From Cyclostephanos tholiformis (lineage: Eukaryota; Bacillariophyta; Thalassiosirophyceae; Thalassiosirales; Thalassiosiraceae), in contig JALLPB010000548.1 of the NCBI GenBank assembly GCA_036939975.1, forward strand, positions 1 through 14,794: DNA of 14,794 bases. The letters run 5' to 3'. Shown here piece after piece: positions 1 to 10,359 of the stretch. A model generated the notes under the pieces. The model searched no databases. It was given only the letters and a program-made list of their open reading frames with translations, and was not told where the DNA came from. The translations under genes were made by a program, and so were the position numbers. Numbering within the stretch: the first letter of the stretch is position 1; every line of letters begins with the position of its first letter.

Positions 1-87
1 AAAAAAAAAAAAAAGGCGAGGGCAAGAGTTCGGTGAACAGGGGGGGGGCGCGAGAGACCGACAGGGGATAATAAATCGTTTATCACC
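1..87 (+). promoter_or_regulatory. 5' leader of the DENN-domain gene
   Basis: The window opens with 14 A residues, then a G-rich stretch containing a run of nine G at about 41-49, and an A+T-rich stretch just before the first ATG. The ATG at 88 has a favourable context, with A at -3 and G at +4. No TATA box or other defined promoter element can be named. The true promoter probably lies upstream of the window. Confidence 0.3.
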
Positions 88-3000
88 ATGGTGAAGCACC
101 ATCACCATCGCATGCGCAGGACGACACCGGGCGTGGCCGACTACTTCGCCGTGCTGGGGATGCAGCTCGAACTGTCAGACGATGACGACGACGATGACCA
201 CCCGCCCCGCCCATCATCAGCATCGAACGACGACGACGACGGACCGGATAATGACGCGGCGGCGAAGAACGGTCCTCTCCCCCCCCCCCCCTCCTCCTCC
301 TTGGCCATTGTCGTCGATGGAGATACGCACGAAAATGACGTTGACGATTCGTCGTCGTCGTCCTCCTCGATATCGAGGATGGATGCCGATGACGACGTTC
401 TAAACAATGCGAGGACGCCGCGCAATAGCAAGAATCTGTCGAGGAAAAAGAATACCTTCGAAAGGGTCGACGTCGTCGCGTGCGTCGAAGACGATGACGA
501 CGGCGGGGCCGGCGGCGACGAACGGACGTCGGACCATACGGGAGCGGCGGATGTCGATGTTCACGAGGAGGGGGAGGAGGACGAGGAGGGGGGGGACGTG
601 GAACGGCGTCGTACGCGGCTACTTCACGAGGAGAGATTTCGAAGGGAGATAATCGAGCTCAGATTAATGACGAAACAGGACGATGACGATGAGATGGGAC
701 GTTGGACGGTAGATGGGGAAACGGGCCTACCGATTATCGTCTCCGACGGAAGGATGATGGGAGGAGGAGCGGGAGCGTATGCCAACGATGGGATGGGAGG
801 GAGGACGTTCATGGGACGTAATACGACAATGTCCCGGTTGCACATCGCCTATCGTCGTCGAAGTTCCGTGGAGCGATCGCGGAAAATACGACGACGACGT
901 GTGAGCGGACTGGAAGGATTCGACGAATGCGATTACTTCATTCCGGGAATCGCGGACGTCATCGTTCGATACGTCAGACTTCGACGATCGACGGTCGTCA
1001 TCACACCCCCCCGGGGGGATGATAATGATACCAATCTCATCGACAGCAATACTAGTAATCCGAGGGCGGGGATTGATGCGTCGAACGATGGAAGCACGAG
1101 TGCGGGCGATGGTGATAGAGGCGGGATCGGTGGCCGTACGTCGACGAGGAACCTATCGTCGCTCGCTCGTCACGGGGTAGAGCTCCTAACGGCAGCGGCG
1201 GTGAATTACGCATTGCAGAAGAGGGCAGACGTGAGGGGGGGGGAGCACTTCTTCCCCGACGATGATGACGATGACGACGTCGGGATTGACGGTCTAGCTC
1301 GGGTGGGGGGGGCGCCCCAGTGTCGCGACGGCGAGCGGATGCATGACGGAGGGGAGGATGATCGCAAGCGCATGCCCAACTTTCGTCACGATGATACGTG
1401 CAATGTTGACGATCGCAAGGACCACGACGAGGTACCGTCAGTGCGCAAATCTATTCGCGACTTCCTCCCACTCCCGAGCGGGTATGACGAGTGGATCGTA
1501 CCCGACTTTTGTGAGTCGCTTCGCCTACCCGTCGATACGACGATGATAGACGGTAGTGGATCGAGACGACGACCGCCGATACTTGTGGATCGGACGCAAC
1601 TCGCGCAGTCGTCGTCGTCGTCATCATCATCATCGTCCTCAACGAGCGGTAATCGCCATGAAAATCGCATCGATTCCCCGTCAAGCGTGGGCATGGAGGC
1701 AATGTATCTTAGTCCGACGGTGATGGGTTACAACTCGAAGTCGCAAATATTAACGTCAGAAACCGATGGCTGCTCGCTGGATCCCAACTTTTTGCCCACC
1801 CCCGTTCCATTTACGTCGATCGCGAAAGCCGTCGAGGGAGCCGAAGTCTCGGCTGCGACAAATAACCGCACGTTCGATCCTGTTGTGCACGGTTGCGATA
1901 TTGATCACGATGCTCATATTTACGTTCCGGTTCTGGCAATACGTCGACAGCGCGTTGGAGAAGAGGAACGTTATCATGAGGACCCGAGCATCGTAGACGT
2001 GCACTCAACATACTTGGATGACGATGGTTTGCTGCCGACGACGATGGTGAATAACAGCGATGACGACGACTGCGACGGCGAGGACGACTTCGGTAGAGGA
2101 GAGGGCTGTCGCGCATCCGTCTTGAAAAAATCTGGATGGATGCCATCTTCGTTCTTCTCAGAAGATGCGCCCAACTATCTAAAATCTTCCACCGGCATGG
2201 TAAGTCAAGGACAACGGCATCAGCGTCAACGCTTCGACCGACGGCCCGTCATACTCCTCCGTCGCAATGTCCCCAACGGATTCGCCGACGTGCCCATCGC
2301 ACCCGCTAAGGTCTTGGATCGTTTCCCCCGCAAGAATTATCGAGGCAATCCGTTCCCCGAGGAAGAATTGCCTTTGTTTTGCTATCCCGGGAGCGGAGTA
2401 TATTTGGTACGGGATAGGCTGTGTAATTGGAGTTTACCGAAGAGTTTCGGCTTCGTGGTAAAGAATGAACGGGGAGATAGCACGTATGGTAAGTGGACCG
2501 TCCTCTCCATCATGTGTGTAGGCTAGTTCTGATGCCCTCGTCTTACCTACTTTTCATCCTTCCCCCCCCCCCCCGCGCGCGCTCACACACATTTTCTCCA
2601 TATCATAATAACATAGTGTCGTGCCTTACCTTCATGGAACCGCTGACGAAACGGCGGAGAGAACAGCTCGATCGACTCTCAAGAAAACGGCGAGAAACGT
2701 CTTTGGCTCATCGAGCATACTGCGAAAAGAAGTTACTGGCAGAACGCAGTGGATGCGATAATGTCTTTGGCGAAGACGTCATCGTGGGATTCGATGACAT
2801 CGTAACATTTGAGAATAAAACAATCTGCCTTCTCGGACGGTACCCCTACTGGACTCAGTTCATGCGTTTCCTTACGCATTTGCACCTTCTGTCCGGGTCG
2901 TTGTCTGACATCCCGCTCGAGCGAAACATATCACATCTGTTATTGTCAGTTCCGATGCCGAAACCTGGGGGGCAGTGCGTCCTCGTTCCGTTCTCGACGA

Positions 3001-6000
3001 TGAATGAACCGATGGCGTTAGTCTTGCCTCCGTTGAAGGACTTGCCTTTGGTAGATTTGAGCTATGCACGGCTATTCGGCGCTTTGGACGTGCCGACAGT
3101 CGTCACGATTGTGCTCGGGTTTCTATGCCTCGAAAGGAAGGTAAATTTCTTATTTGTTACTTCGGCTTACAACGTATTCTCTGAGTTCTTGATCATCTTT
3201 TTTTCTGCCGCGATAAAAGGTGATACTCATATCCACCCGGCAATCATTGTTACTCCATTGTTGCGAGCTTTTGAAGTCTTTACTATTTCCTTTTGAGTTA
3301 TGTGCGCCCTACGTTCCTTTATTGACCCAACCATTTATGAGTTGCTTGGAATTTCCAGGAGCCATTTTCGTGGGCATACACGACGATGAGCAATCCCATG
3401 GACTGGCGAAGTCTGTGCGGGAAAATATTCCCGAGGATAGTATTATTGTGGAACTTGATAATGGAGAAATCTATTGCGATAAAAATAGGCGAGTGCATGA
3501 GAGCTCATTTACGAGCAGGAAAATGGGTATTGTGCCGCGATAATTTATGTCCTCGTTTCTTTATTCTCGACGCAGGTATCAGACTCTGAAAGCAGCCTAC
3601 CAAATTATACCCATTGAGTCTCGTACTATTCTAATTAAGGAATTGGAGGCCCTTTGCCAAGATGCCGGAATCATGCCTGGTCAAGAACCATTGAACTGTG
3701 GTTTAGACTCAGCTTACCAAGTGATCGACTCCACAGTTCCATTCAGCATGGATGTTTTCGCGAAGAAGAAGCAGAAACATTTTGAACCGTTGGATGAACG
3801 TGCAGTGCGAGATTCGTTTCTCCGATTCTTCACAGCAAGTCTTGCTGGATATGAGCGCTTTCTCGTTGTTCCTGATGCCGACTTTCTGACTAGCGGCAAT
3901 GATTGGTTCGACTCTTCCAAGTTCGTCGCCGCCGCAAGTCCCAGTCGGACACCATTTTTGATGGCACTCGTTGAAACACAACTATTCCAATCCTTCGTTC
4001 AGCGTCGGACAGAAGCAAGTGATGTTCATTGTGTGCTGTTTGATGAGTGTTTGGCAGAGCATCACAGCTCTAAGTTGCCTTATGGACGATTAGCTGGTCA
4101 TGTCTCCTCGAAACAAGGAAATGGCGACGATCAATGTCAAAAGGGTTACGATTTGTTGGTTGATCAATGTGCAACAGAACCAGACATGTGCCTGGATGAC
4201 GATGAAAGTCCGCTTTTAGCTCAGTCGGATGTTAATAAAAGCGACGAGAATGATAACGACACATCTACTCAAGCTTCATCCGGCATTGCAGAATCAATTA
4301 TTAGCGACACCCCTTCGCTTGATAAGGACACACCATTCGCAATAAATGCGAGCGGAGACATCGTCACTTGCCCCTCCACGGCTAATCTCCCCCCAAATGC
4401 TAGATATTCATACATCGTTGATGGCAATGGAGTTTTTCCGACTGTATTTGATCGACATAAGTTTTTCCCGATGGAGCCTCATATACTAGAAATAGAATCT
4501 TCAGAAGCGCCGGCTTCAATATTGACTAGGAGTGAACGGGAACGAGAAGATGCCGTTCGGCAGTTCAACATGACGGTGTCAAGGCGAGGTACACAGAAGC
4601 AGCATAGCTGCCTCTGGCAGGTGGCGAAATTCATGGTGAGCATGTATAATTCTCTGTTAGTTGATCACTTGCAATTAGCGGAAGACTTATTGCCACATTT
4701 TTTCATTGCTACGAAGGGCTCTCAATTCTTTGGAGCGTATATTCTATGCATCCCGTCACAACTTTCGCAGCCGCATCTTTCTGTTGGCGAAAAATCGAAG
4801 ATTTTATTACGATCATTGGGTGCGCTTCGTACTCTTCGTAGCCATCGCCGAATTGTTGCTGATGAAGCTGCCTATCGCGCGCTAATAGTAGCATGTGGCA
4901 AGTGTGGTACCGATCGGCGTAATGAACTAACCAAGGTTTGTCTTTTAAATCAGCATGCTTATGAAAATCAAAAAGCTCGTGGAACTTACTGATCCAAATC
5001 GACGCCCCCTCTTGCGAATCAGCTCTATGGCCTCATGAGGATGGATGGAATACTTATGAATGCTGTGACACTTGGATGTTACACTCGAGCGATCGCGGAG
5101 GGATGTTCAAACGTTCGCAATGTCGATGGCAGCGAAAAAATTGGAATGCATGTAATTATATCATCGGGTAACGGTCGATCGATTCAAAAAGGTCTTGATC
5201 TTGAGGCTCTTGACAATAATCTAGTACTTCTGGAAGAATCCGGCGTTAGATGGAGGTCTGGTGGGAATGCAGATACTCGAGCCAATGAACCATACTCAAA
5301 AATGGGTCAAGACAAGCCTCTGACGATTTCTCCATCGAAAACATTCGATACTGTTAATTCCCAACGGAGCACCAAAGCGAAAAGATGTTGGCTGCCTGTT
5401 TATTGCTCCTCATCATTCATCCCACACTTTCGAACAAAAAATCGCTCGGATCCGAACGAAATCCGCCTATTTGCGTTGTGGTCACGCGCAACTTCTTGCA
5501 ATTCATGCGGGTATATCCCTCTTGATGAAGAAATACAAAGTGGGTGGGATGTCATCGAGAACAAGTTTGAAAATTCTGATTCTGTAGCATGTCCACGATG
5601 TACGGGAAGCATTATGCCTTTCATCGGTTATCAAGAAATGTCAATTGTTGAGTTAATGGAGTCAGAAGCCACCGAGAAGAACTGTGATGATTTAGACGTT
5701 TCTGGTCTGACACAGGATACGGACACACAAGAAATGCCGCCGCAGCTTGAATCAAGCATCAAGGGAGGCAGGCTATCAGCTTCAACAGTATATCAAGGGC
5801 AGGCAAGGTTTGTGACCTATTTATCACCTACAAAACTTCGCTCTATGCTAGAAGATCTTTCCTTAAAATATGGCGAAGATGCCCTAAATCGTGATAGCCT
5901 TCGAATGTTGAATCCCGACGTATTCTTTAACTTATGGTGGTATTCAGCAAGATTTTCTTTGCCATTGCCACTATCAGTGAACTCACCACCTGTCGGAGAG

Positions 6001-6843
6001 GATAGTGACAACAATTCAGGTTTAAGGGATGATAGTAAAGAGCCAAGTTATTCTTTTCCGAGCCGTGACTACTGTGCATTTGCAAGCTGGGACAAAACAG
6101 TTGCGCTCTACGGATGTCGATCAGGAGCTAAAGCTATTTTGGCTGCCCAAACTCTTGCTTCGAAATCCGATCGATTCCTTCGCGAGAAACTATTCGACAA
6201 CCCATACACGGATAATCCTCTTCTTGCATTCTTCAATTTGCAAACTTATGCTCAAGGCGATTGGGATCATCCTGACTTTTCTGAAAGTGAGTGCCTTCTT
6301 AGTTTGTGATTCGCCATAGATGTTTTTCTCGAGATCCAAAACTGATCCCGAATTGCTGTGTTTCGTCGAACGCTAGTATTGGTAGCATTGGTAAAGGCAT
6401 GTGAAACGCGTGACTTCCTACCTGTGATTGAGTGTGTATTCCAAAGGAATCAGATGCGAGGTGCAGAGAAGCAAAGTAATTCTTGCAATTCTTTGAATAA
6501 TTTGTCATTTGGATCTACAGTCACTTCTACGCTCACTATTGGGTTATCTACAGAAGCCTCTACATGTCAAGCATCAAAAGAACTAGATTATTATCGCACG
6601 ATTTTGTACCTTGCTCGCTATCAATGCACCACAGCCTTTCACGCATTTTTTCCAACCACAATGAAACCATGCAAAGGATTTCACTTCTGGTGTGCTCAGG
6701 GGACTGCGCCGCTGCCAATATTTGACCGAGCGTTTCGAGAGGCGGCAATAACTTTTGGCAAACAGAAAAAGATGCTTGTTCCCATACCCGAGATTTCTGG
6801 TGTCGCACTAGGTTTCCGGAGTGTGTTTGGGCATATAATATAA
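88..6843 (+). CDS. DENND4-like tripartite DENN-domain protein, predicted Rab GEF (7 exons)
   Basis: The protein is predicted to activate a Rab GTPase on membranes; animal DENND4 proteins act on Rab10. Proposed exons are 88-2488, 2617-3140, 3220-3488, 3576-4635, 4717-4935, 5023-6286 and 6377-6843, together 6204 nt or 2067 residues. Visible in order: an N-terminal VADYFAVLG like the DENND4 start; a long Asp/Ser/Gly-rich insert; VILLRR, resembling an MABP-type strand; uDENN (about 742-812, PFPEEELPLFCYP); cDENN from about 866 (TICLLGRYPYW to FLCLERK/VILIS); dDENN from about 1140 (VRDSFLRFF, TQLFQSFVQRR); a helical PPR-like part near 1418-1530; a zinc ribbon with Cys 1650, 1653, 1681 and 1684; and a DENND4-type C terminus (FFNLWWY near 1793). 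The domain order is that of DENND4, not of plant SCD1, which carries WD40 repeats. Exon 1 is far richer in low-complexity sequence than the rest. Family assignment is strong; the Rab partner is unknown. Confidence 0.9.
2489..2616 (+). other. Intron 1 of the DENN gene (GT-AG, 128 nt)
   Basis: The donor is TATG|GTAAGT and the acceptor is AACATAG|TG, preceded by a poly-C and pyrimidine-rich tract. The intron is phase 1. Joining gives STYV followed by SCLTFMEPL, the usual end of a uDENN module. Confidence 0.85.
3141..3219 (+). other. Intron 2 of the DENN gene (GT-AG, 79 nt)
   Basis: The donor is GGAAG|GTAAAT and the acceptor is ATAAAAG|GTG. The intron is phase 0. It splits the cDENN core: FLCLERK is joined to VILISTRQSLL, the expected strand after the ERK motif. 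Confidence 0.88.
3489..3575 (+). other. Intron 3 of the DENN gene (probable GC-AG, 87 nt)
   Basis: The acceptor is clear: CTTTATTCTCGACGCAG|G. It requires a donor that leaves two bases of a codon. The GT dinucleotides at 3493, 3527 and 3532 give the wrong phase. TAG|GCGAGT at 3489 gives the right phase and yields EIYCDKN-R-YQTLKAAY. This supports a GC-AG intron, although it has not been tested against RNA. Confidence 0.6.
4636..4716 (+). other. Intron 4 of the DENN gene (81 nt, in frame, no stop)
   Basis: The donor is ATG|GTGAGC and the acceptor is TTTTTTCATTGCTACGAAG|GG. The length is a multiple of three, phase 0, with no stop codon, so retention would add 27 residues. Removal joins VAKFM to GSQFFGAYILCIP, which aligns without a gap to the equivalent stretch of animal DENND4 proteins as I recall them. 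Confidence 0.65.
4936..5022 (+). other. Intron 5 of the DENN gene (GT-AG, 87 nt)
   Basis: The donor is CCAAG|GTTTGT and the acceptor is GCGAATCAG|CTC. The intron is phase 0 and contains a stop codon. Joining gives NELTK-LYGLMRMDGILMN, a PPR-like helix pair typical of DENND4. Confidence 0.85.
5497..5601 (+). other. Zinc-ribbon motif within the DENN protein
   Basis: This stretch encodes CNSCG, then DEEIQSGW, then CPRC: two CXXC pairs 28 residues apart. Animal DENND4 proteins have the same arrangement, including the acidic DEEI..GW between the pairs. It probably binds one zinc ion and is structural. Confidence 0.75.
6287..6376 (+). other. Intron 6 of the DENN gene (GT-AG, 90 nt)
   Basis: The donor is TGAAA|GTGAGT and the acceptor is CGAACGCTAG|TA. 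The intron is phase 1 and contains stops. Joining gives DFSE-I-LVALVKACE and leaves the last exon open to the TAA at 6841. Confidence 0.8.
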
Positions 6844-7368
6844 ATCTCTATTTCAATTGACGAAATTTCTTCGATCAAAATGGAGTATATTTCGTCGATA
6901 AGACGATTCGTAGTCGATAATAAATCGGATGAATGAACATATCATTCCTTTCGAAGGCTCTAAGCTCAACTGCATCCAATACGATTGCTCCATCTTCAAC
7001 CACATGTTTAACCCGTTTCTCACTCGCTGAGCAGTAAATCGTGATGGGCCAGCCCCCCTCTTTACCTATGCGGGAACCCGTTGTTCGAATTATTTATCTC
7101 TAATCACGAGATGTAACTTGTTCATTCGCCGCCATTATTGGTCTCTCTACAGAGAACCTTGACAATAATTGCGAAAGAGAGAGACAGTCATTGTCTTTTT
7201 TAATACGAGCCGTCCTTGTTGGCGGTGGTGTCACTTTTGTAAACGATACGTTATATGATTTCCCTCTCACAAATTGACGTGAGACCTCTGAGTACATATG
7301 AAAAAATTGTCAATCACAACCTATGATAATCCCTCGTCCCCAAACCCATGCACAGGATCGTAGGAGAA
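6844..7368. other. Convergent intergenic region
   Basis: This is the 3' flank shared by the DENN gene (plus) and the methyltransferase gene (minus). It is A+T-rich and has no convincing gene. A 65-residue minus-strand open frame at 7100-7297 has no recognisable feature. Both genes presumably end their transcripts here. Confidence 0.6.
6919..6924 (+). promoter_or_regulatory. Possible polyadenylation signal of the DENN gene
   Basis: AATAAA lies 76 nt after the stop codon of the DENN gene. Diatom signals are often degenerate, so the perfect match is suggestive only. Confidence 0.4.
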
Positions 7369-9973
7369 TTAGAGAGGGGGCATCCCAGATAGATTCCTGG
7401 ACCCGTTCTTCATCGGGATGTCTTCCTGCCCACCCGTGACGCTCTCTCCCATGAGCGCTGCGAGCCGCTGTCGCTCAATTCCGTAAAAACGGGCCAAACT
7501 CGCCAGACTACCCCTCCTATTCCTCCTGTATTCGTGACTGCGCTCCCTCGGAGATTTAGTCGCGGCGATCATGACGTTCTTTGCGCTATGCTCCCCCCCG
7601 ACGAATTCGAACACCCGCACATCGTACCCGGCGATCTCGAGCAATGTCGCACGCATCGCGTCCGTCACAGTTTCCGTTGCGCGTTCGCGATATATGGGGT
7701 GTCGCAGAACATCGGCCAACGGATATTGTTGTTGGGTCGTCGAGGACGACGTCGTCAGGGTTACGTGTCGATCGATTTGCGATCGCAGTTCGTACTGACA
7801 GCACGGCGCGACGACGATGACGTCCGCGTTGCGACACAGGGCAAAGTGGAGGGCGTCATCGGTGGCGGTGTCACACGCGTGAAGCGCGATGACGACGTCG
7901 AGGGTCGATTTGCCGTTGCCGTTCCCCGACGTTGATGACCGCCTATCACCGCAGTTTTCGTTCCCAAATATATCATTGTCGCGTGCGACGGCATTCCCGA
8001 TGGTCCCCTCGTCAAAACTGAGAGATGCAAAGTCCCCGCCGAGTTTCGCGGCTATGCCGTTGATCTCCTCGATCAGCTTCGGCCTACGATCGATACCGCG
8101 CGTCTCGACTGCGATGACGCCGTCTCGACCATCCCCTCCCCTCGTCGCGATGCCACCGCCACAAAACTTATCGCACAGGTAAGAGTGGAGCGAGAAGGTC
8201 AAATATCCCCGTCCGCATCCCATGTCGATCACGCGTATTTTATCGTGCGTATCGGGCATTATCGCGCAATCGTCGACGAGATTACCGACGATCTCGACGA
8301 ACTTTTGACACTGCCGTAGCTTAGACGACATCCCCGCCATCGGCTTACCCTGCGCGTTCGTCACGCCCAGCATGCGAAGGAACGTCGACGATGGCGATAT
8401 GGGCACGTTCTTCGGCATGTCGTGCGACAACGAGATGCGTCGATTCGACGACGACGTCATCGACGACGCGTTAGGACCGTCATTCGATGGAGGTCCGTTC
8501 CCTGGAACGACCGCGTCCATATCCTTCCCATCATCGGGGGACGATGGCGACATTTCGTCGTTGGCGGTCAGTGCAGGTCGTCGTCGTCGTCGTCGACGGA
8601 AGAAGCTCGCACCGCCGCCGCCTCCACCGCCGCGTGACGTGGGGGAAAGGCGTAGTTCGTACGATCCCTCGGTCGTTACCAGCTCCCCGGAACGTATCCC
8701 GTCATCCCCGTCGTCGAGTCCGCCCCATTCCGACAGGAGCGACGAATGCACGTCGTCATCCGCGATACGTCCCATCGCCGACGAGAATATCCGTCGCAGG
8801 CCGTCCTCGACCTCGGCATTGACGGCCCGTCCTCCGTCGTCGTGCGCATTTAACACCCCCCCCCCCCCCCCCCCTCTCCTTCTCCCCCCCGGCGGTACCG
8901 ACCTTCCAATTCTTCACGACGTCGGTGGCAAGGTGATACTTGATCGTCGCCTGCAGGTAGAGGCTGCTCCCTACGCCGACGACTGTTTCGTTCGCCGACC
9001 CCCTCCTCCTCCCCTTGCCCTTTGTCCCCCCACCATCGCCGCCACCCCTCCTTCCCCCCCTATCCTTCATCAGGATCAAACGCCCGGTAACGGACTTGTA
9101 CCTCCCCCTGATCCCCTCCCTCCTCGCGTCCGCTCCATGCGATTCGATATCGTTAATCGATACAACGTCGATATCATCGTCATCGGCAATATCAATACCA
9201 TCACGGTTCGACATCGTCGTCGTCATCGTCGTTTTCACCTCCTCCTCCTCCTCCTTCTTCTTCTTCTTCTTCTTCCTATCACAGTCCCCACCTCCCCTCC
9301 CGTTCCCCCTCCCGGTGGGCGATGGTGTACCCCGTAGAACGAACGATACGAACGTATCCCCCGCCAACGAGTTCGACACCCCGTTCACGAAATCGTTCAC
9401 GGCATTTTCATTGGCATTTTCATTGGCATTTTCGGAGTTGGCGTTGGAATTCACGTCGTCGACGTCGACGATATCCCCCCCCCCCCTCCCCCCCCCCCCA
9501 CCGCGCTCCCCCTCCTCCTCGTCGTCGCCGCCATTCCGACCGCGACGTCGACGACGATGACGATTATCGCGATGACGTTCGATCGTAATATCGTCCACGA
9601 CGCCCGCATCGTCGTTCGATGTTGGCGCATATCCGAGGGGGAAAAGGGGGGGGGGATATCGAGATTCGTTATATCGATGGCATCGAGGGATGATGATATT
9701 ATCATAATGGCGGTGGAGGCGGTGGTGGGATTGTCGTCGTCGCATTCGCGATCGACGTCGATGATGGGCGGGGGGATCGAATGCGGCAATGTCGTGGCGG
9801 TGCCATCGTCGTCCGTGCGAATACGACGAATACGACGACGAGGAGTACGATGGGCGGCACGGACGTAGCGTCGACGATGCCGATGCCACGACCGCGATCA
9901 GCGATGTCAGTAGCAGCAGCGGCAGCGGCGGCGGCGGCGGCATGGCGACGACAATGATGTTATTTTTTTTCAT
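7369..9973 (-). CDS. Methyltransf_32-type SAM-dependent methyltransferase, frame broken at poly-C run
   Basis: The C-terminal half holds a class I methyltransferase fold: VIDMGCGRGYLTF (SAM-binding motif I, 8197-8235), then ALHACDTATDDAL (near 7850-7885), APCCQYEL (near 7790-7810) and FVGGEHSAKNVMIAA. This set, with LGVTNAQGKPMAGMSSKLRQCQKF before it, matches a bacterial-type family of Pfam Methyltransf_32 whose substrate I do not know. The N-terminal half (upstream of the 19-C run at 8856) has MKKNNII.. with a Leu/Val-rich segment ending VVASAS, a likely signal peptide, then Arg/His-, Gly- and Asn/Glu-rich spacers, a K7E5 tract, and a conserved-looking LYLQATIKYHLATDVVKNW. The start at 9973 is chosen because it puts the hydrophobic stretch at the N terminus; an ATG at 10030 is in the same frame. 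As written, the frame shifts by one base in the run and stops at 8756; with 18 or 21 C it reads to 7369, about 867 residues. A sequencing or assembly error is the simplest explanation. Organelle targeting is possible, but no clear ASAF motif is seen. Confidence 0.8.
8856..8874. repeat. 19-nt poly-C tract at the frame break
   Basis: Nineteen consecutive C on the plus strand encode poly-Gly on the minus strand inside the methyltransferase gene. The frame before it and the frame after it differ by one base, so the tract has one base too many or two too few for a continuous protein. Confidence 0.85.
9401..9433. repeat. 12-bp tandem repeat, about 2.8 copies
   Basis: GGCATTTTCATT is repeated twice, followed by a partial third copy. 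On the minus strand it encodes NANENANENA within the spacer of the methyltransferase gene. The period is a multiple of three, so copy-number change keeps the frame. Confidence 0.8.
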
Positions 9974-10251
9974 GAATTTTTCTTCCTCGGGTCGGCCATG
10001 GACAAACCTCGTCGTCAATCCCCACGGCAAGCAATGTATCGTACGAAGTTGTTATTATTTCGGGGGGACCATGGCGATATTGTTATTATTCATCCTAATC
10101 TATTTTGATCTGGTCCTTCAAAGCAGGGCAGAAAAATCCATAAAAAAATATGTGCTTCATTCCCAAGATGAAATCTCATAAATAATACATCGACACGAGT
10201 CCCCTGGATCCCATTGTGATCCACGCCCATGACCCCCCCCCAAAAAAAATC
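9974..10251. promoter_or_regulatory. Divergent intergenic region
   Basis: This lies between the methyltransferase start (minus) and the LRR pseudogene start (plus). It holds runs of C and A near 10232-10249 and A+T-rich stretches. No defined promoter element can be named. The interval would carry both promoters. Confidence 0.35.
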
Positions 10252-10359
10252 ATGACCGCCCTCGAGGGTGACGATGGCGACGATGGAGGCAGGGTGTATA
10301 TTATTTACATGGGGAGAGGAGCCCTGCGATATACCGCGGCGATTTGACCAATGTAAATG

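Noticed and set aside
1..14. Leading A14 read as the poly-A tail of a retrotransposed copy
   Set aside because: There is no upstream sequence to show a processed insertion, and homopolymers are common throughout the window.
141..1702. Minus- and plus-strand open frames inside exon 1 of the DENN gene
   Set aside because: GAC/GTC triplet repeats keep all frames open; none has a recognisable domain, and the main frame is open for 2.4 kb.
2200..2310. GTAAGT donor at 2200 with an AG at 2309-2310, giving a 111-nt in-frame intron candidate
   Set aside because: The interval encodes VILLRRNVPNGFADVPIAP, which matches the conserved strand just before uDENN in this family, so it is better read as coding.
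7040..7090. TTCGAAT sequence resembling a tRNA T-loop
   Set aside because: No matching acceptor, D or anticodon stems could be drawn around it.
8372..9560. Long plus-strand open frames of 321 and 181 codons opposite the methyltransferase gene
   Set aside because: They are antisense shadows made of Pro, Ser and Arg triplet runs; the minus strand carries the conserved motifs.
10071..10181. 36-residue hydrophobic peptide, MAILLLFILIYF.., on the plus strand
   Set aside because: It is short, lies in the divergent promoter interval and has no supporting context.
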